A stretch of DNA of 64,000 nucleotides from positions 930,001 to 994,000 of the forward strand of contig OY970337.1 of the NCBI GenBank assembly GCA_963717475.1. The letters are read 5' to 3'. Every line of letters starts with the position of its first letter. Position 1 is the stretch's first letter. Below the pieces are notes generated by a model. It saw only the letters and a list, made by a program, of their open reading frames with translations. It ran no database searches and was not told the origin of the DNA. Positions 42,542 to 50,611 of this stretch are shown here, one piece after another. This DNA is from AC-32 sp963717475. GTDB taxonomy: Bacteria; Actinomycetota; Thermoleophilia; Gaiellales; Gaiellaceae. The position numbers and the translations under genes were made by a program.

Positions 42542-43207
42542 GCGGGATGGGAGGCGAGGCCGTCCAAAAGCTCGGGCTCGAAGGCCTCGCGGACGAGGGC
42601 ATCGAAGTCGACGGGCAGGACCCCTGAGGCGTCGGCGTACTGGCGCAGGCTGAGCACGAGCATCGCCCGCTCCTCGTCCTTTGCGGGATCCTCCCCTTCT
42701 GCGGCGCTCGCCAGGCGCTCGAGCTCCCAGACGTTCCATTCGCGAGGCGCCTGCGGCAGCTGCAGGCGCACGACGGAATCGTCGCGTTCCGGAGCGCGGC
42801 GGCGCCAGGCTCGCGCCGGACGCTCGGGTTCGGGGTCGGGAGGCGGGGACGGCACCGCCGCGAGGACAGGCGCGGGCTCGGGCTCCGGGCTCGGGCTCCG
42901 GCTCCGGCTCTGGCTCTGGCTCTGGTTCGGGCTCTGGTTCGGGCTCTGGTTCCGGCTCGGGCTCGGGCTCCGGTTCCGGCTCTGGCTCTTCCACCTGCAT
43001 TTCTGCCTCAGGTTGCGGTGCCTCGTCCGCCGGTACGGCCCGCGTCCGTGCCTCGCTGCGCTCGACGATCGCGACGAGCAGCCACGCGCCGAACATGACG
43101 ACCACGATCCAGACCCAGCTCAGGTCGGCGAGGCCGACGGCGACCGCGACGAGAATCAGGAAGCCGGCCTCCAGCAGGAACCTGATCAGCGGGAGCCGTC
43201 GTTTCAT
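42538..43207 (-). CDS. Membrane protein with a long Glu-Pro repeat, frameshifted in the repeat
   Basis: About 222 aa after correction. Two closely spaced N-terminal hydrophobic segments (LLEAGFLILVAVAVGLADL, WVWIVVVMFGAWLLVAIVE) precede an acidic region with about 16 consecutive Glu-Pro dipeptides, then a basic stretch and a C-terminal helical domain (EWNVWELERLASAAEGEDPA, then MLVLSLRQYADASG). The two halves are in different frames; an extra C near 42885 breaks the alternating repeat, and 670 nt is 3n+1. It is paralogous to the next gene upstream. ATG start at 43207, stop overlapping the RlpA-like gene. Confidence 0.72.
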
Positions 43208-43217
43208 GAGCCGGGCT

Positions 43218-43839
43218 TCACGAAGCGCTCTCCTCCGGCCGGTCGGGCTCCTCGCCGCCGAAGAGCTCGGCGACCTCGCGTGAGGCGCGGCTCGGCTCGG
43301 GCGCCTCGCGGCGCGGGAGGAGCTTCACGTGCCGCGGCGGCGTGACCGGGGCCTCCTCGGCCTCCGGCTCGCGGCGCCGAAGCAGCGAACGCAGCCGCCC
43401 GCCGGGCGAGGGCTCGAGGGAGCTCTCGGATCCCACCGTGGCCGGCATGGGCAGCGGCTCGGGCTCAGGTTCAGGCTTCGGGCTCAGGTTCCGGCTCGGC
43501 GGCCGCCGGTTCGGGCTCCGGCTCGAGCTCGGCCTCTTCCGGCTCAACGGGCTCCGGCGGTCGCTCGAGCGGGGCGACGATCGTCCGCTCCTCGGGGCGC
43601 GGCCCGAACACCTGCTCGGGCTCGTCCTCCCGCGGCTCTGGCGCAGGCAGGACGTAGGACAGCGGTGAGCGGTCGACCCGCTCGGCGGTCAGCTCGGCGA
43701 GCGCGACGAGGATCCACGCCGCGACCATGATGAGCACGATGTAGAGCGGGCGCAGGTCGGCCAGGCCCGCGGCCACGGCGAGCAGCACGAGGAACAGAGC
43801 CTCGAGCGCGAACCGGGCTCCGAGCCGGCGCGGGAGCAC
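43218..43839 (-). CDS. Paralogous membrane protein with Glu-Pro repeat, frameshifted in the repeat
   Basis: About 206 aa after correction. The N-terminal segment (FALEALFLVLLAVAAGLADL, LYIVLIMVAAWILVALAE) aligns with the neighbouring downstream gene (shared GLADL, then AAWILVALAE versus GAWLLVAIVE). An acidic Glu-Pro tract follows, then a basic/Pro C-terminus (RLRSLLRRREPEAEEAPVTP) ending EEPDRPEESAS. An extra T near 43477 (plus strand) breaks the frame, and 622 nt is 3n+1. GTG start. The gene lies 9 nt downstream of the coiled-coil gene. Function unknown; Glu-Pro tracts act as stiff spacers in other envelope proteins. Confidence 0.72.
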
Positions 43840-43848
43840 TGCGAGAGA

Positions 43849-44754
43849 CTAGCCGCCGGTGTCGCCGTCGTCCGCTTCCGACGCGGCGCCGGCCGCCTGC
43901 GGCCCAGACCGTGACGGACCCGGCGGCGGGCCGGGAGCTTCCTCGGGGCCGCTCGACGGCTCCGGAGTCTCTTCGGCGGGCGTTGCTTGCGCGAGCGGTT
44001 GCGGCTCGGGCTCGGCGCCCCGGCGGCTCGCGCCGGCCGCTGCCTCGGCGGCTTCGGTGATCTTCTGCGCCACGCCTCCGACGGCTTCGTCGCCGAGGCC
44101 CGCGGCCGAGAGAAGCTGCTCCGCGCCTTCCTGCGCCCGGTGGATGATCACGCCGGCCTGCGAGCGCGCCCACTCGAGCGTCTGCTCGACCTCGGCGCGC
44201 GCCGAGTTCGTGAGCTCGGTCGCCTGGTGGCGCGCCTGCTCGAGCAGCCTGGCGGCGCGGGACTCGGCCTCGCGCACCTCCTCCGTGGCCTGCGTCTGCG
44301 CCTCCTGCGTCATCTGGCGCGACTCCGCCTTGGCGGCGTTCAACATCTCCGTGCGCTGGCGCTCGCTCTCGCTGCGGTAGCGCTCGACCTCGGCCTCGCG
44401 CTCCTGGAGCTCGCGCTGGCGCCGCGTGACCTCCTCCTCCGTGCGCCGGATCTGCGCCGCCGAGGCTGTCTGCGCGTCGCGCTCGATCGTGTCGGCCATC
44501 TCGGCGGCGGCGCGGATCATGTGGAGCGAGTCCATGCGGACGGCGTGGCCGGTCGGCTCGACGCCGCTCTGGCCGGCGGCCTGCAGGACGCGCAGCTGAA
44601 CCTGGAGCTGCGTCGTGTGGCGCCTGAACGCGTCGAACGCCTCGCGCACCTGCTCGCGGTCGTAGCCGTCGCCTGCAGTGCCGAGATCCTCAACGCGCGG
44701 CAGCGACGTCAACGCCGGTACCTGTCCCGCCCTACCCTGACCTTCGGTCGCCAT
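43849..44754 (-). CDS. DivIVA-like coiled-coil protein
   Basis: A 301-aa soluble protein. After a short N-terminal segment (YDREQVREAFDAFRRHTTQL) comes a long Glu/Arg/Ala-rich coiled coil from about residue 75 to 190 (EEEVTRRQRELQEREAEVER, then ARHQATELTNSARAEVEQTL). A Pro/Gly/Glu-rich unstructured tail ends DGDTGG. The composition and layout resemble DivIVA/Wag31-type scaffold proteins, but the diagnostic N-terminal lipid-binding motif is not clear. It heads the gene group with the two Glu-Pro membrane proteins and the RlpA-like protein. Confidence 0.72.
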   Translation of the reverse strand: MATEGQGRAGQVPALTSLPRVEDLGTAGDGYDREQVREAFDAFRRHTTQLQVQLRVLQAAGQSGVEPTGHAVRMDSLHMIRAAAEMADTIERDAQTASAAQIRRTEEEVTRRQRELQEREAEVERYRSESERQRTEMLNAAKAESRQMTQEAQTQATEEVREAESRAARLLEQARHQATELTNSARAEVEQTLEWARSQAGVIIHRAQEGAEQLLSAAGLGDEAVGGVAQKITEAAEAAAGASRRGAEPEPQPLAQATPAEETPEPSSGPEEAPGPPPGPSRSGPQAAGAASEADDGDTGG

Positions 44755-44792
44755 TCGCTGTTCAGTATGACTACTCGATCGGCTCGTGGAAA

Positions 44793-44809
44793 CCTGCCGC
44801 TCAGGCAGG
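44793..44809 (-). terminator. Hairpin overlapping the aspS stop codon
   Basis: On the minus strand CCTGCC-TGAGC-GGCAGG forms a 6-bp stem whose loop contains the aspS TGA, followed by TTTCC. It could be a weak terminator at the end of the hisS-aspS operon. Only 46 bp separate aspS from the downstream coiled-coil gene. Confidence 0.4.
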
Positions 44810-46549
44810 CTCTTCCTCGGCCACGACGTCGATCCCGAGCTCGGCGAGCTGCTCCGGCTCGACCGGCGAAGGCGCGCCGCTCATCGGGTCGACGCCGGCC
44901 TGGTTCTTCGGGAAGGCGACCGTGTCGCGCAGGTTCGGCTCCTGGGCGAGCACCATCAGCATCCGGTCGATCCCGAACGCGATCCCGCCGTGCGGCGGCG
45001 CGCCCATCCGCAGCGCCTCGAGCAGGAAGCCGAAGCGCTCGCGCTGCTGGTCGGACGAGATGTTGAGGATGTCGAAGACCTTCGCCTGGAGCTCGGACTC
45101 GTGGATCCTGAGCGAGCCGCCGCCGAGCTCCTCACCGTTGCCGACCAGGTCGTACGCCACGGCGAGCGCGGCACCGGGATCGGAGTCGAGCAGCGCCTCG
45201 GACTCCTTCGTCGGGCGCGTGAAGGGATGGTGCTGCGCCGTCCAGCGCTGCTCGTCCTCGGCCCAGGCGAACATCGGGAAGTCCGTGATCCAGACGAAGC
45301 GCCAGATGTCGCGCTCGATCAGGCCGAGCTGCGCGCCGAGGTGCTCGCGGACGGCGCCCAGGACCCGCGCGACCATCTCGGGCGTGTCCGCGCCGAAGAG
45401 GACGGTCGTCGCGGGCTCGCCTCCGATCGCCGCGAGCTCGGGCTCCGAGAGGAACTTCAGGATCGGCGAGCGCGGCTCCCCGTCCTCGCCGTAGACGACG
45501 TACGCGAGGCCCTTCGCGCCCCAGGTCTTCGCGTGCTCCTCCAGTGCCTCGAGCTCGGCGCGCGAGAGCTCCTGCGGGACCGTCAGGCACCGGACCACAG
45601 GCGCGCTCGCGAAGACCTTGAACTCGGAGCCGCGGGTCTCCTCGGTCAGGTCGCGGATCTCGAGCCCGAAGCGCAGATCGGGCTTGTCCGTGCCGTAGCG
45701 GAGCATGGAATCGGCGTACGTCATCCGCGGGAACGGCGTCTCGAGCTCTTCCCCGAGCCCCTCGCGCCAGACGGAGGCCATCATCGTCTCCATCAGGCCC
45801 AGGATGAGCTCGACGTCCGGGAACGCCATCTCGACGTCGAGCTGAGTGAGCTCCTGGACGCGGTCGGCGCGGAGGTCCTCGTCGCGGAAGCAGCGCGCGA
45901 TCTGGAAGTAGCGCTCGAAGCCGGAGATCACGAGCAGCTGCTTGAGGATCTGCGGCGACTGCGGGAGCGCAAAGAACCGGCCCGGCTGGAGCCGCGACGG
46001 GACGATGAAGTCGCGCGCGCCCTCCGGCGTCGGCTTGAACAGGATCGGCGTCTCGATCTCGAGGAAGCCCGCGTCCTCCATCGTGCGCCGAATCGTCGAG
46101 ACCATCCGCGAGCGCAGCCTCAGGTTGCGCTGCAGCCGCGGGCGGCGGAGGTCGATCCAGCGGTAGCGCAGGCGCAGCGTCTCGTCGACGCCCTCGTCGT
46201 CGAGCTGGAACGGGAGCGGCGGGCACGGCGAGAGGATCTCGAGGCGGTCGACCTGCAGCTCGACCTCGCCGGTCGGGATCTGCGGGTTGACGTTCTCGGG
46301 TGCGCGGGCGACGACCTCGCCCTCGGCGCGGAGCACGAACTCGTTGCGGATCTCGTGCGCGGCCTGGGCCGCCTCGGGCGCGCGTTCGGGGTTCACGACG
46401 AGCTGGCCCGTGCCGGTCGCATCGCGCAGGTCGACGAAGACGAGCCCGCCGTGATCGCGGCGGCGCGAGACCCAGCCGGCGAGCGTGTGGCGCTGCCCGA
46501 CGTGCTCGCTGCGCAGCTCGCCTGCGCCGAGGTCTCGCCAGTGGCTCAC
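44801..46549 (-). CDS. aspS: Aspartyl-tRNA synthetase
   Basis: A 582-aa bacterial-type AspRS. The N-terminal OB-fold anticodon-binding domain has LAGWVSRRRDHGGLVFVDLR. The class II core has FLEIETPILFKPTPEGARDF, then QSPQILKQLL and ARCFRDEDLRADR (motif 2). The GAD insertion domain is in the middle, and motif 3 reads GIAFGIDRMLMVLA. GTG start at 46549 overlaps the hisS stop (GTGA). Discriminating versus non-discriminating specificity cannot be told by eye. Confidence 0.96.
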   Translation of the reverse strand: MSHWRDLGAGELRSEHVGQRHTLAGWVSRRRDHGGLVFVDLRDATGTGQLVVNPERAPEAAQAAHEIRNEFVLRAEGEVVARAPENVNPQIPTGEVELQVDRLEILSPCPPLPFQLDDEGVDETLRLRYRWIDLRRPRLQRNLRLRSRMVSTIRRTMEDAGFLEIETPILFKPTPEGARDFIVPSRLQPGRFFALPQSPQILKQLLVISGFERYFQIARCFRDEDLRADRVQELTQLDVEMAFPDVELILGLMETMMASVWREGLGEELETPFPRMTYADSMLRYGTDKPDLRFGLEIRDLTEETRGSEFKVFASAPVVRCLTVPQELSRAELEALEEHAKTWGAKGLAYVVYGEDGEPRSPILKFLSEPELAAIGGEPATTVLFGADTPEMVARVLGAVREHLGAQLGLIERDIWRFVWITDFPMFAWAEDEQRWTAQHHPFTRPTKESEALLDSDPGAALAVAYDLVGNGEELGGGSLRIHESELQAKVFDILNISSDQQRERFGFLLEALRMGAPPHGGIAFGIDRMLMVLAQEPNLRDTVAFPKNQAGVDPMSGAPSPVEPEQLAELGIDVVAEEEPA

Positions 46550-47739
46550 GCACTCACCTCGGAAAGATCGGTGTCCGCGTCCACGACCACGACCTGCTTC
46601 GCGCCGAGACGCGAGGCCTGCGTGCGCTGGCCCTTGACCGAACGGCCGGCGAAATCGGCGTCCGCGCGCACGCCGGACGCGCGCAGCTCGAGGATCCTGG
46701 CGAGGACCGCCGCGCGGTCGGCGCCGTCTTCGCAGATGAAGAAGACGTCGACGCCGGGCTCCTCCGGCGGCGTCAGGCCGGCGTCTTCGAGCGCGAGCAC
46801 GAGCCGCTCGATGCCCGCGCCGAAGCCGACGCCGGGCGTGGGCTTGCCGCCGAGCTCCTCCGCGAGGCCGTCGTAGCGCCCGCCGCCGCTGAGCACGCTC
46901 GTCGAGCCCTCCGCGGGGCCGACGAACTCCCAGGTCGTGCGGGTGTAGTAGTCGAGGCCGCGCACGAGCGTCGGCACCAGCTCGTAGCGCACGCCGAACG
47001 CGTCCAGGTAGCGGCGCACCTCGGTGAAGTGCTCGCGGCATGCGTCGCAGAGCGAGTCGCCGATGGTCGGCGCCTGCCGCAGGACCTCCTGGACCTGCGA
47101 GGGCTTCGCGGCGATGTTGTCGAGCGCTCTGAGCGGGTTGCGCCGCGCCTGGTCGCGCGTCGCCTCGTCGAGCTCGGCCTCGTGCTGCTCGAGCCACGGC
47201 CGCAGCTGCTCGAGGTAGGCCGGCCTGCAGTTCTGGTCGCCGATCGAATTCAGCTCGAGCGTGTACTCCGTGATCCCGAGGCGCGCGAGGAGGCTCGCGT
47301 ACAGATGGATGACCTCGGCGTCGACCGCGGGGTCGTCGCTGCCGATGGCCTCGAGGTCGAGCTGCCAGTGCTCGCGGAAGCGGCCCCGTTGCGGGCGCCC
47401 GTATCGATAGATGGACGAGATCGAGTAGAGCTTCTGTGGCTGGGGCTCGCGGTGCAGGCCGTGCTCGAGGTAGGCGCGCACGATCGGCGCGGTCGCCTCC
47501 GCGCGCAGCGTCAGAGAGCGGTCGCTGCGATCCGTGAACGTGTACATCTCCTTCGTGACGACGTCGGAGCCGATCCCGGAGGTGCGCGTGAAAAGCTCGG
47601 TGTCCTCGAACACCGGGGTGTCGATCCGGCGATACCCGTAGAGCGCGCACAGGCGCTCGAACTCACCGGTGATCCAGCGCCAGCGCGGCTGGTCGGCGGG
47701 GAGGATGTCGTGGGTGCCTCGCGGCGCCTCGAAGCTCAC
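46546..47739 (-). CDS. hisS: Histidyl-tRNA synthetase
   Basis: A 397-aa class II synthetase. The beginning SFEAPRGTHDILPADQPRWR, motif 2 YSISSIYRYGRPQRGRFREH, histidine motif LVRGLDYYTRTTWEFVG and motif 3 GFGAGIERLVLALE are all present. The C-terminal anticodon domain ends VVVVDADTDLSEVSA. It is co-transcribed with aspS downstream and the glyoxalase II-like gene upstream, both by 4-nt overlaps. Confidence 0.96.
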   Translation of the reverse strand: MSFEAPRGTHDILPADQPRWRWITGEFERLCALYGYRRIDTPVFEDTELFTRTSGIGSDVVTKEMYTFTDRSDRSLTLRAEATAPIVRAYLEHGLHREPQPQKLYSISSIYRYGRPQRGRFREHWQLDLEAIGSDDPAVDAEVIHLYASLLARLGITEYTLELNSIGDQNCRPAYLEQLRPWLEQHEAELDEATRDQARRNPLRALDNIAAKPSQVQEVLRQAPTIGDSLCDACREHFTEVRRYLDAFGVRYELVPTLVRGLDYYTRTTWEFVGPAEGSTSVLSGGGRYDGLAEELGGKPTPGVGFGAGIERLVLALEDAGLTPPEEPGVDVFFICEDGADRAAVLARILELRASGVRADADFAGRSVKGQRTQASRLGAKQVVVVDADTDLSEVSA

Positions 47740-48374
47740 GTGGCGCGCAGCGGGGCGAGGAAGGGGTTGCGGGCGAGCTCATCGCCGAGAGTCGTCGGGG
47801 GGCCGTGGCCGGAGTAGACGACTGTCTCCGCCGGGAAGCGCTCCGTCAGCGCGCGCAGCGTCTCGACGAGCGTGTCCCAGTCGGCGCCGGGCAGGTCGGT
47901 GCGGCCGACCGAGCCCGCGAAGAGGACGTCGCCCGAGAAGAGGCAGCCGTCGGCGTGATACGCGAGGTGACCGGGCGAGTGGCCTGGCACCTGGAGCGTC
48001 TCGAACTCGATGCCCGCGAGCTCGAGCGGCTCGTCGCCCTCGAGCAGGACGTTCGCCTTGTAGCCGCGGACTGTCACGCCTGCCGGGACAAGGTCGGGCA
48101 GGTTTTCGAGGAGCGCCTGCTCGGCGGCGGCCATGTAGACCGGGGCGCCGGTGCCTTCGGCGAGATCCGCGACGCCGACGAGGTGATCCCAGTGGCCGTG
48201 CGTGATCAGGATCGCCGCGCAGGAGGCGCCGAGCCGCGCGAGCTCGATCCGGAGCTCTGGCACGCCGCCGCTCGGGTCGATCACGACGGCCTCGGACGCG
48301 CCCAGCGAGGCGCGGACGACGTAGCAGTTCGTCCCGATCGGACCGAGCTCGTAGCGGTCGACGACGATGCTCAC
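47736..48374 (-). CDS. MBL-fold hydrolase (glyoxalase II-like)
   Basis: A 212-aa metallo-beta-lactamase-fold enzyme. The zinc motif is ILITHGHWDHLVG, with further ligands in LQVPGHSPGHLAYH, FSGDVLFAGSVGRTDLPG and VVYSGHGPPTTLGDE. It belongs to the YcbL/GloB-like group that hydrolyses thioesters. Its place before hisS-aspS is a common bacterial arrangement. GTG start at 48374; the 200-bp gap upstream contains full repeat copy B, 75 bp before this start. Confidence 0.9.
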   Translation of the reverse strand: MSIVVDRYELGPIGTNCYVVRASLGASEAVVIDPSGGVPELRIELARLGASCAAILITHGHWDHLVGVADLAEGTGAPVYMAAAEQALLENLPDLVPAGVTVRGYKANVLLEGDEPLELAGIEFETLQVPGHSPGHLAYHADGCLFSGDVLFAGSVGRTDLPGADWDTLVETLRALTERFPAETVVYSGHGPPTTLGDELARNPFLAPLRAT

Positions 48375-48448
48375 GCGGAGGCCACCTCGGCGCTGAGTCT
48401 AACGGCGCCGCGCCGCCCTTCCGGGCCGGGCCCTAAAGGCGTGCCCGG

Positions 48449-48519
48449 CCTCCTCCCCGCTGCGAGCGTAGCGGGGAAAAGCGCACGCGTGTGTGACGGC
48501 TCCGTCACGAATCTGTGTC
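48449..48519 (-). repeat. Dispersed 71-nt element, copy B
   Basis: On the minus strand this copy has GACAC, GTGAC and GTCAC at 11-bp spacing (forming GTGACGG-AG-CCGTCAC, a perfect hairpin). A perfect 8-bp stem TCCCCGCT / AGCGGGGA around ACGCTCGC follows, ending GGGGAGGAGG. It aligns without gaps to the copies at 8493 and 54133. It points toward the glyoxalase II-like gene, whose GTG lies 75 bp downstream, but no start codon follows the GGAGG here. The loop edge TACGCT could be a -10 box. Confidence 0.75.
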
Positions 48520-48578
48520 TTTTCGCGGGTCGAGCCGCGGCCGCGGAGGGCAGGCGTGCGTCGTTAGGATCCGGCCCC

Positions 48579-48914
48579 GTGCGGAGCTGGAACCTGAGCG
48601 AGATCGACACTCCCGGGGGCAGCCGCTCGCCGGTCGTGCTCGACTCGGCCGAACCTGCGCGCGCGGTTCTGATCGGCCTCGAGCCGGGACAGGAGCTCGG
48701 CGACCACGAGGTGAAAGAGCACGCCTTCGTCCTCGTGGTCGAGGGAAGCGTGCGGGTGGAGGCAGGCGGCGAGTCGCTGGACGCGCAGTCCGGGATGCTG
48801 TTCAGGTTCGAGCCCGAGGAGCGGCACTCGGTCTCCAGCGCAGACGGCGCGCGGATCCTGCTCTTCCTCGCGCCCTGGCCGGGGGCCGGGCACTATCGCG
48901 GCGACGGCGGTTAG
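48579..48914 (+). CDS. Small cupin domain protein
   Basis: A 111-aa single-domain cupin beginning VRSWNLSEIDTPGG. The core is VKEHAFVLVVEGSVRVEAGG with the usual GxxxxxxHxxxE region reduced (GQELGDHEVKEHAF), then SGMLFRFEPEERHSVSS as motif 2. GTG start at 48579. The TAG stop overlaps the TAA stop of the convergent gene by four bases. Function unknown. Confidence 0.78.
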   Translation: MRSWNLSEIDTPGGSRSPVVLDSAEPARAVLIGLEPGQELGDHEVKEHAFVLVVEGSVRVEAGGESLDAQSGMLFRFEPEERHSVSSADGARILLFLAPWPGAGHYRGDGG

Positions 48915-49342
48915 GGCCTACGCCATGCGCGGCCGGGAGCGTTTCCCGTGCGCCGAAGGTACGAGCGGTACATCGCCCGGTCCATCAGGTACATGAACGG
49001 AATGAAGAACGCGGTGTAGGCGGCCGTAAGCGCGATCCTCGCGGGGAGGGTCTCGTGGTTGAAGAGGCCGAGCGCGACGAAGATGAGCGGCGCGAAGATT
49101 GCGGCGCGCTTGAGAACACGCATCCAGGACGGCGGGTCGATTTTCCGGACCGAGCGCTTGCCGGCAGCTGCCTTGGCGCGTGCCGGATCGCCTTTCCCGT
49201 TCTTGCGCGCGCCGCGCTTCGACGCGCCCGCCTCGTCCGCGTCGTCGGTCCCGACCACATTGCCTTCCCCGTCGACGTAGACGTATTCGTACTCGTGCCG
49301 GAGCTCCTTCTGGCGCCGGCGCCGCTGTTTCCGGGTTGGCAT
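48911..49342 (-). CDS. Small basic membrane protein, hypothetical
   Basis: A 143-aa protein with a very basic N-terminus (MPTRKQRRRRQKELRH), a Tyr-rich strand (EYEYVYVDGEGNVVG), a charged linker, and two C-terminal membrane helices (AAIFAPLIFVALGLF, then IALTAAYTAFFIPFMYLMD) ending in basic residues. This resembles conserved hypothetical proteins of deep-branching actinobacteria. Function unknown. It lies 21 bp downstream of hutI on the same strand. Confidence 0.72.
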   Translation of the reverse strand: MPTRKQRRRRQKELRHEYEYVYVDGEGNVVGTDDADEAGASKRGARKNGKGDPARAKAAAGKRSVRKIDPPSWMRVLKRAAIFAPLIFVALGLFNHETLPARIALTAAYTAFFIPFMYLMDRAMYRSYLRRTGNAPGRAWRRP

Positions 49343-49363
49343 CGGTAATTAGCGTAGCGCCGC

Positions 49364-50611
49364 TCAGCGGCGCCAGGCGACCTCGCCCTTGCAGACCACC
49401 CCTGCAACCGTTTCGCCGGCGAGGTGGTACGCCAGGTGCCGCCAGTCGGGGGCGTCTATCAGCGTGAGGTCGGCGTCGAAGCCGGGAGCGAGGCGCCCGA
49501 TCGACCCTGAGCGTCCGAGGGTCCAGGCTGCGTTGACGGTGCAGGCGGCAAGCGCCTCTTCGGGCGAGAGTCGCAGCTGCGTGCAGGCGAGCGAGCAAAC
49601 GAGCGGCAGGCTTTCGCAGAACGAGCTCCCCGGGTTGAAGTCGGTTCCGAGCGCGATCGCCGCGCCGGCGTCGACCAGCTCGCGGGCCGGGGGCATCGAG
49701 CGGCCCAGGAAGAGGGCGCTCGCAGGCAGGAGGACGCCGACGACGGAACTGGAGGCGAGCGCCGCGACGCCGTCGGCGCTCGTCGCCTCGAGGTGGTCGA
49801 CCGACCGCGCGCCGAGCTCGATCGCGAGCGCGATCGCCCCAAGCTCGGTGAACTGGTCGCCGTGCAGCCGGAGGGCGAGGCCCGCCGAGGCGCAGGCCTC
49901 CAGGTAGCGGCGCGCGGCGTCGACGCCGAAGGCACCGCGCTCGACAAAGACGTCGGCGGCCTCTGCCAGGTGCGCGGCCTCCGGGAGGACCTCCGCGAGC
50001 AAGAAGTCCACGTAGCTCGTGGCGTCGTCGAACTCCGGCGGCACCGCATGCGCGCCGAGCCACGTCGGGATTCCCCCGGCCGCCGCAATCGCCCGCAGCG
50101 AGGCGAGCTCGGTCTCGCGATCGAGCCCGTAGCCCGACTTCGCCTCGAAGGTGGTCGTACCGGCGCGAAGCATCCATCGGCGATGCGTGTCGACCGCGCG
50201 CCGCAGCTCGTCCGGCGAGGCCGCTCGCGTCGCGCGCACCGTCGAGAGGATCCCGCCGCCCGCCGCGTGCAGCTCCTCGTAGCTCGCACCGCCCGCCCGC
50301 AGCGAGAACTCCTCGACCCGATCGCCGAGAAAGCAGGCGTGCGTGTGGCAGTCCACGAGCCCCGGGATCGCGCTCAGGCCCGTTCCGTCGATCTCGGCGA
50401 CGTCGCCGTTCAGCGACGGAAGCTCGCGCATGGGCCCGACGGCCGCGATCGTCGGCCCTTCGCAGAGCACGAACGCATCCTCGAGCACGTCGACCTCGCG
50501 GAGCGCCGGACCGCGCAAGGGAGCTTCGTGACCGCTCGGCGTTGCGAGTTGCGCGAGGTCGCGGACGAGCAGGCGCGACGGCCGCGCGTCCGGCTCAGCG
50601 GGCGGGGTCAC
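49364..50611 (-). CDS. hutI: Imidazolonepropionase
   Basis: Third step of histidine degradation: imidazolone-propionate to N-formimino-L-glutamate. The 415-aa amidohydrolase has the metal motif LVDCHTHACFLGDR, substrate-binding AKSGYGLDRETEL, metal His in LGAHAVPPEF, LRLHGDQFTELGAI and Asp in ALGTDFNPGSSFCES. GTG at 50611 overlaps the hutU stop (GTGA). It is the last gene of the hut operon. Confidence 0.95.
   Translation of the reverse strand: MTPPAEPDARPSRLLVRDLAQLATPSGHEAPLRGPALREVDVLEDAFVLCEGPTIAAVGPMRELPSLNGDVAEIDGTGLSAIPGLVDCHTHACFLGDRVEEFSLRAGGASYEELHAAGGGILSTVRATRAASPDELRRAVDTHRRWMLRAGTTTFEAKSGYGLDRETELASLRAIAAAGGIPTWLGAHAVPPEFDDATSYVDFLLAEVLPEAAHLAEAADVFVERGAFGVDAARRYLEACASAGLALRLHGDQFTELGAIALAIELGARSVDHLEATSADGVAALASSSVVGVLLPASALFLGRSMPPARELVDAGAAIALGTDFNPGSSFCESLPLVCSLACTQLRLSPEEALAACTVNAAWTLGRSGSIGRLAPGFDADLTLIDAPDWRHLAYHLAGETVAGVVCKGEVAWRR

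Noticed and set aside
42880..42990. Tandem GAGCCC/GAGCCG DNA repeat read as a minisatellite or CRISPR-like array
   Set aside because: It encodes an in-frame Glu-Pro tract between protein domains; there are no spacers.
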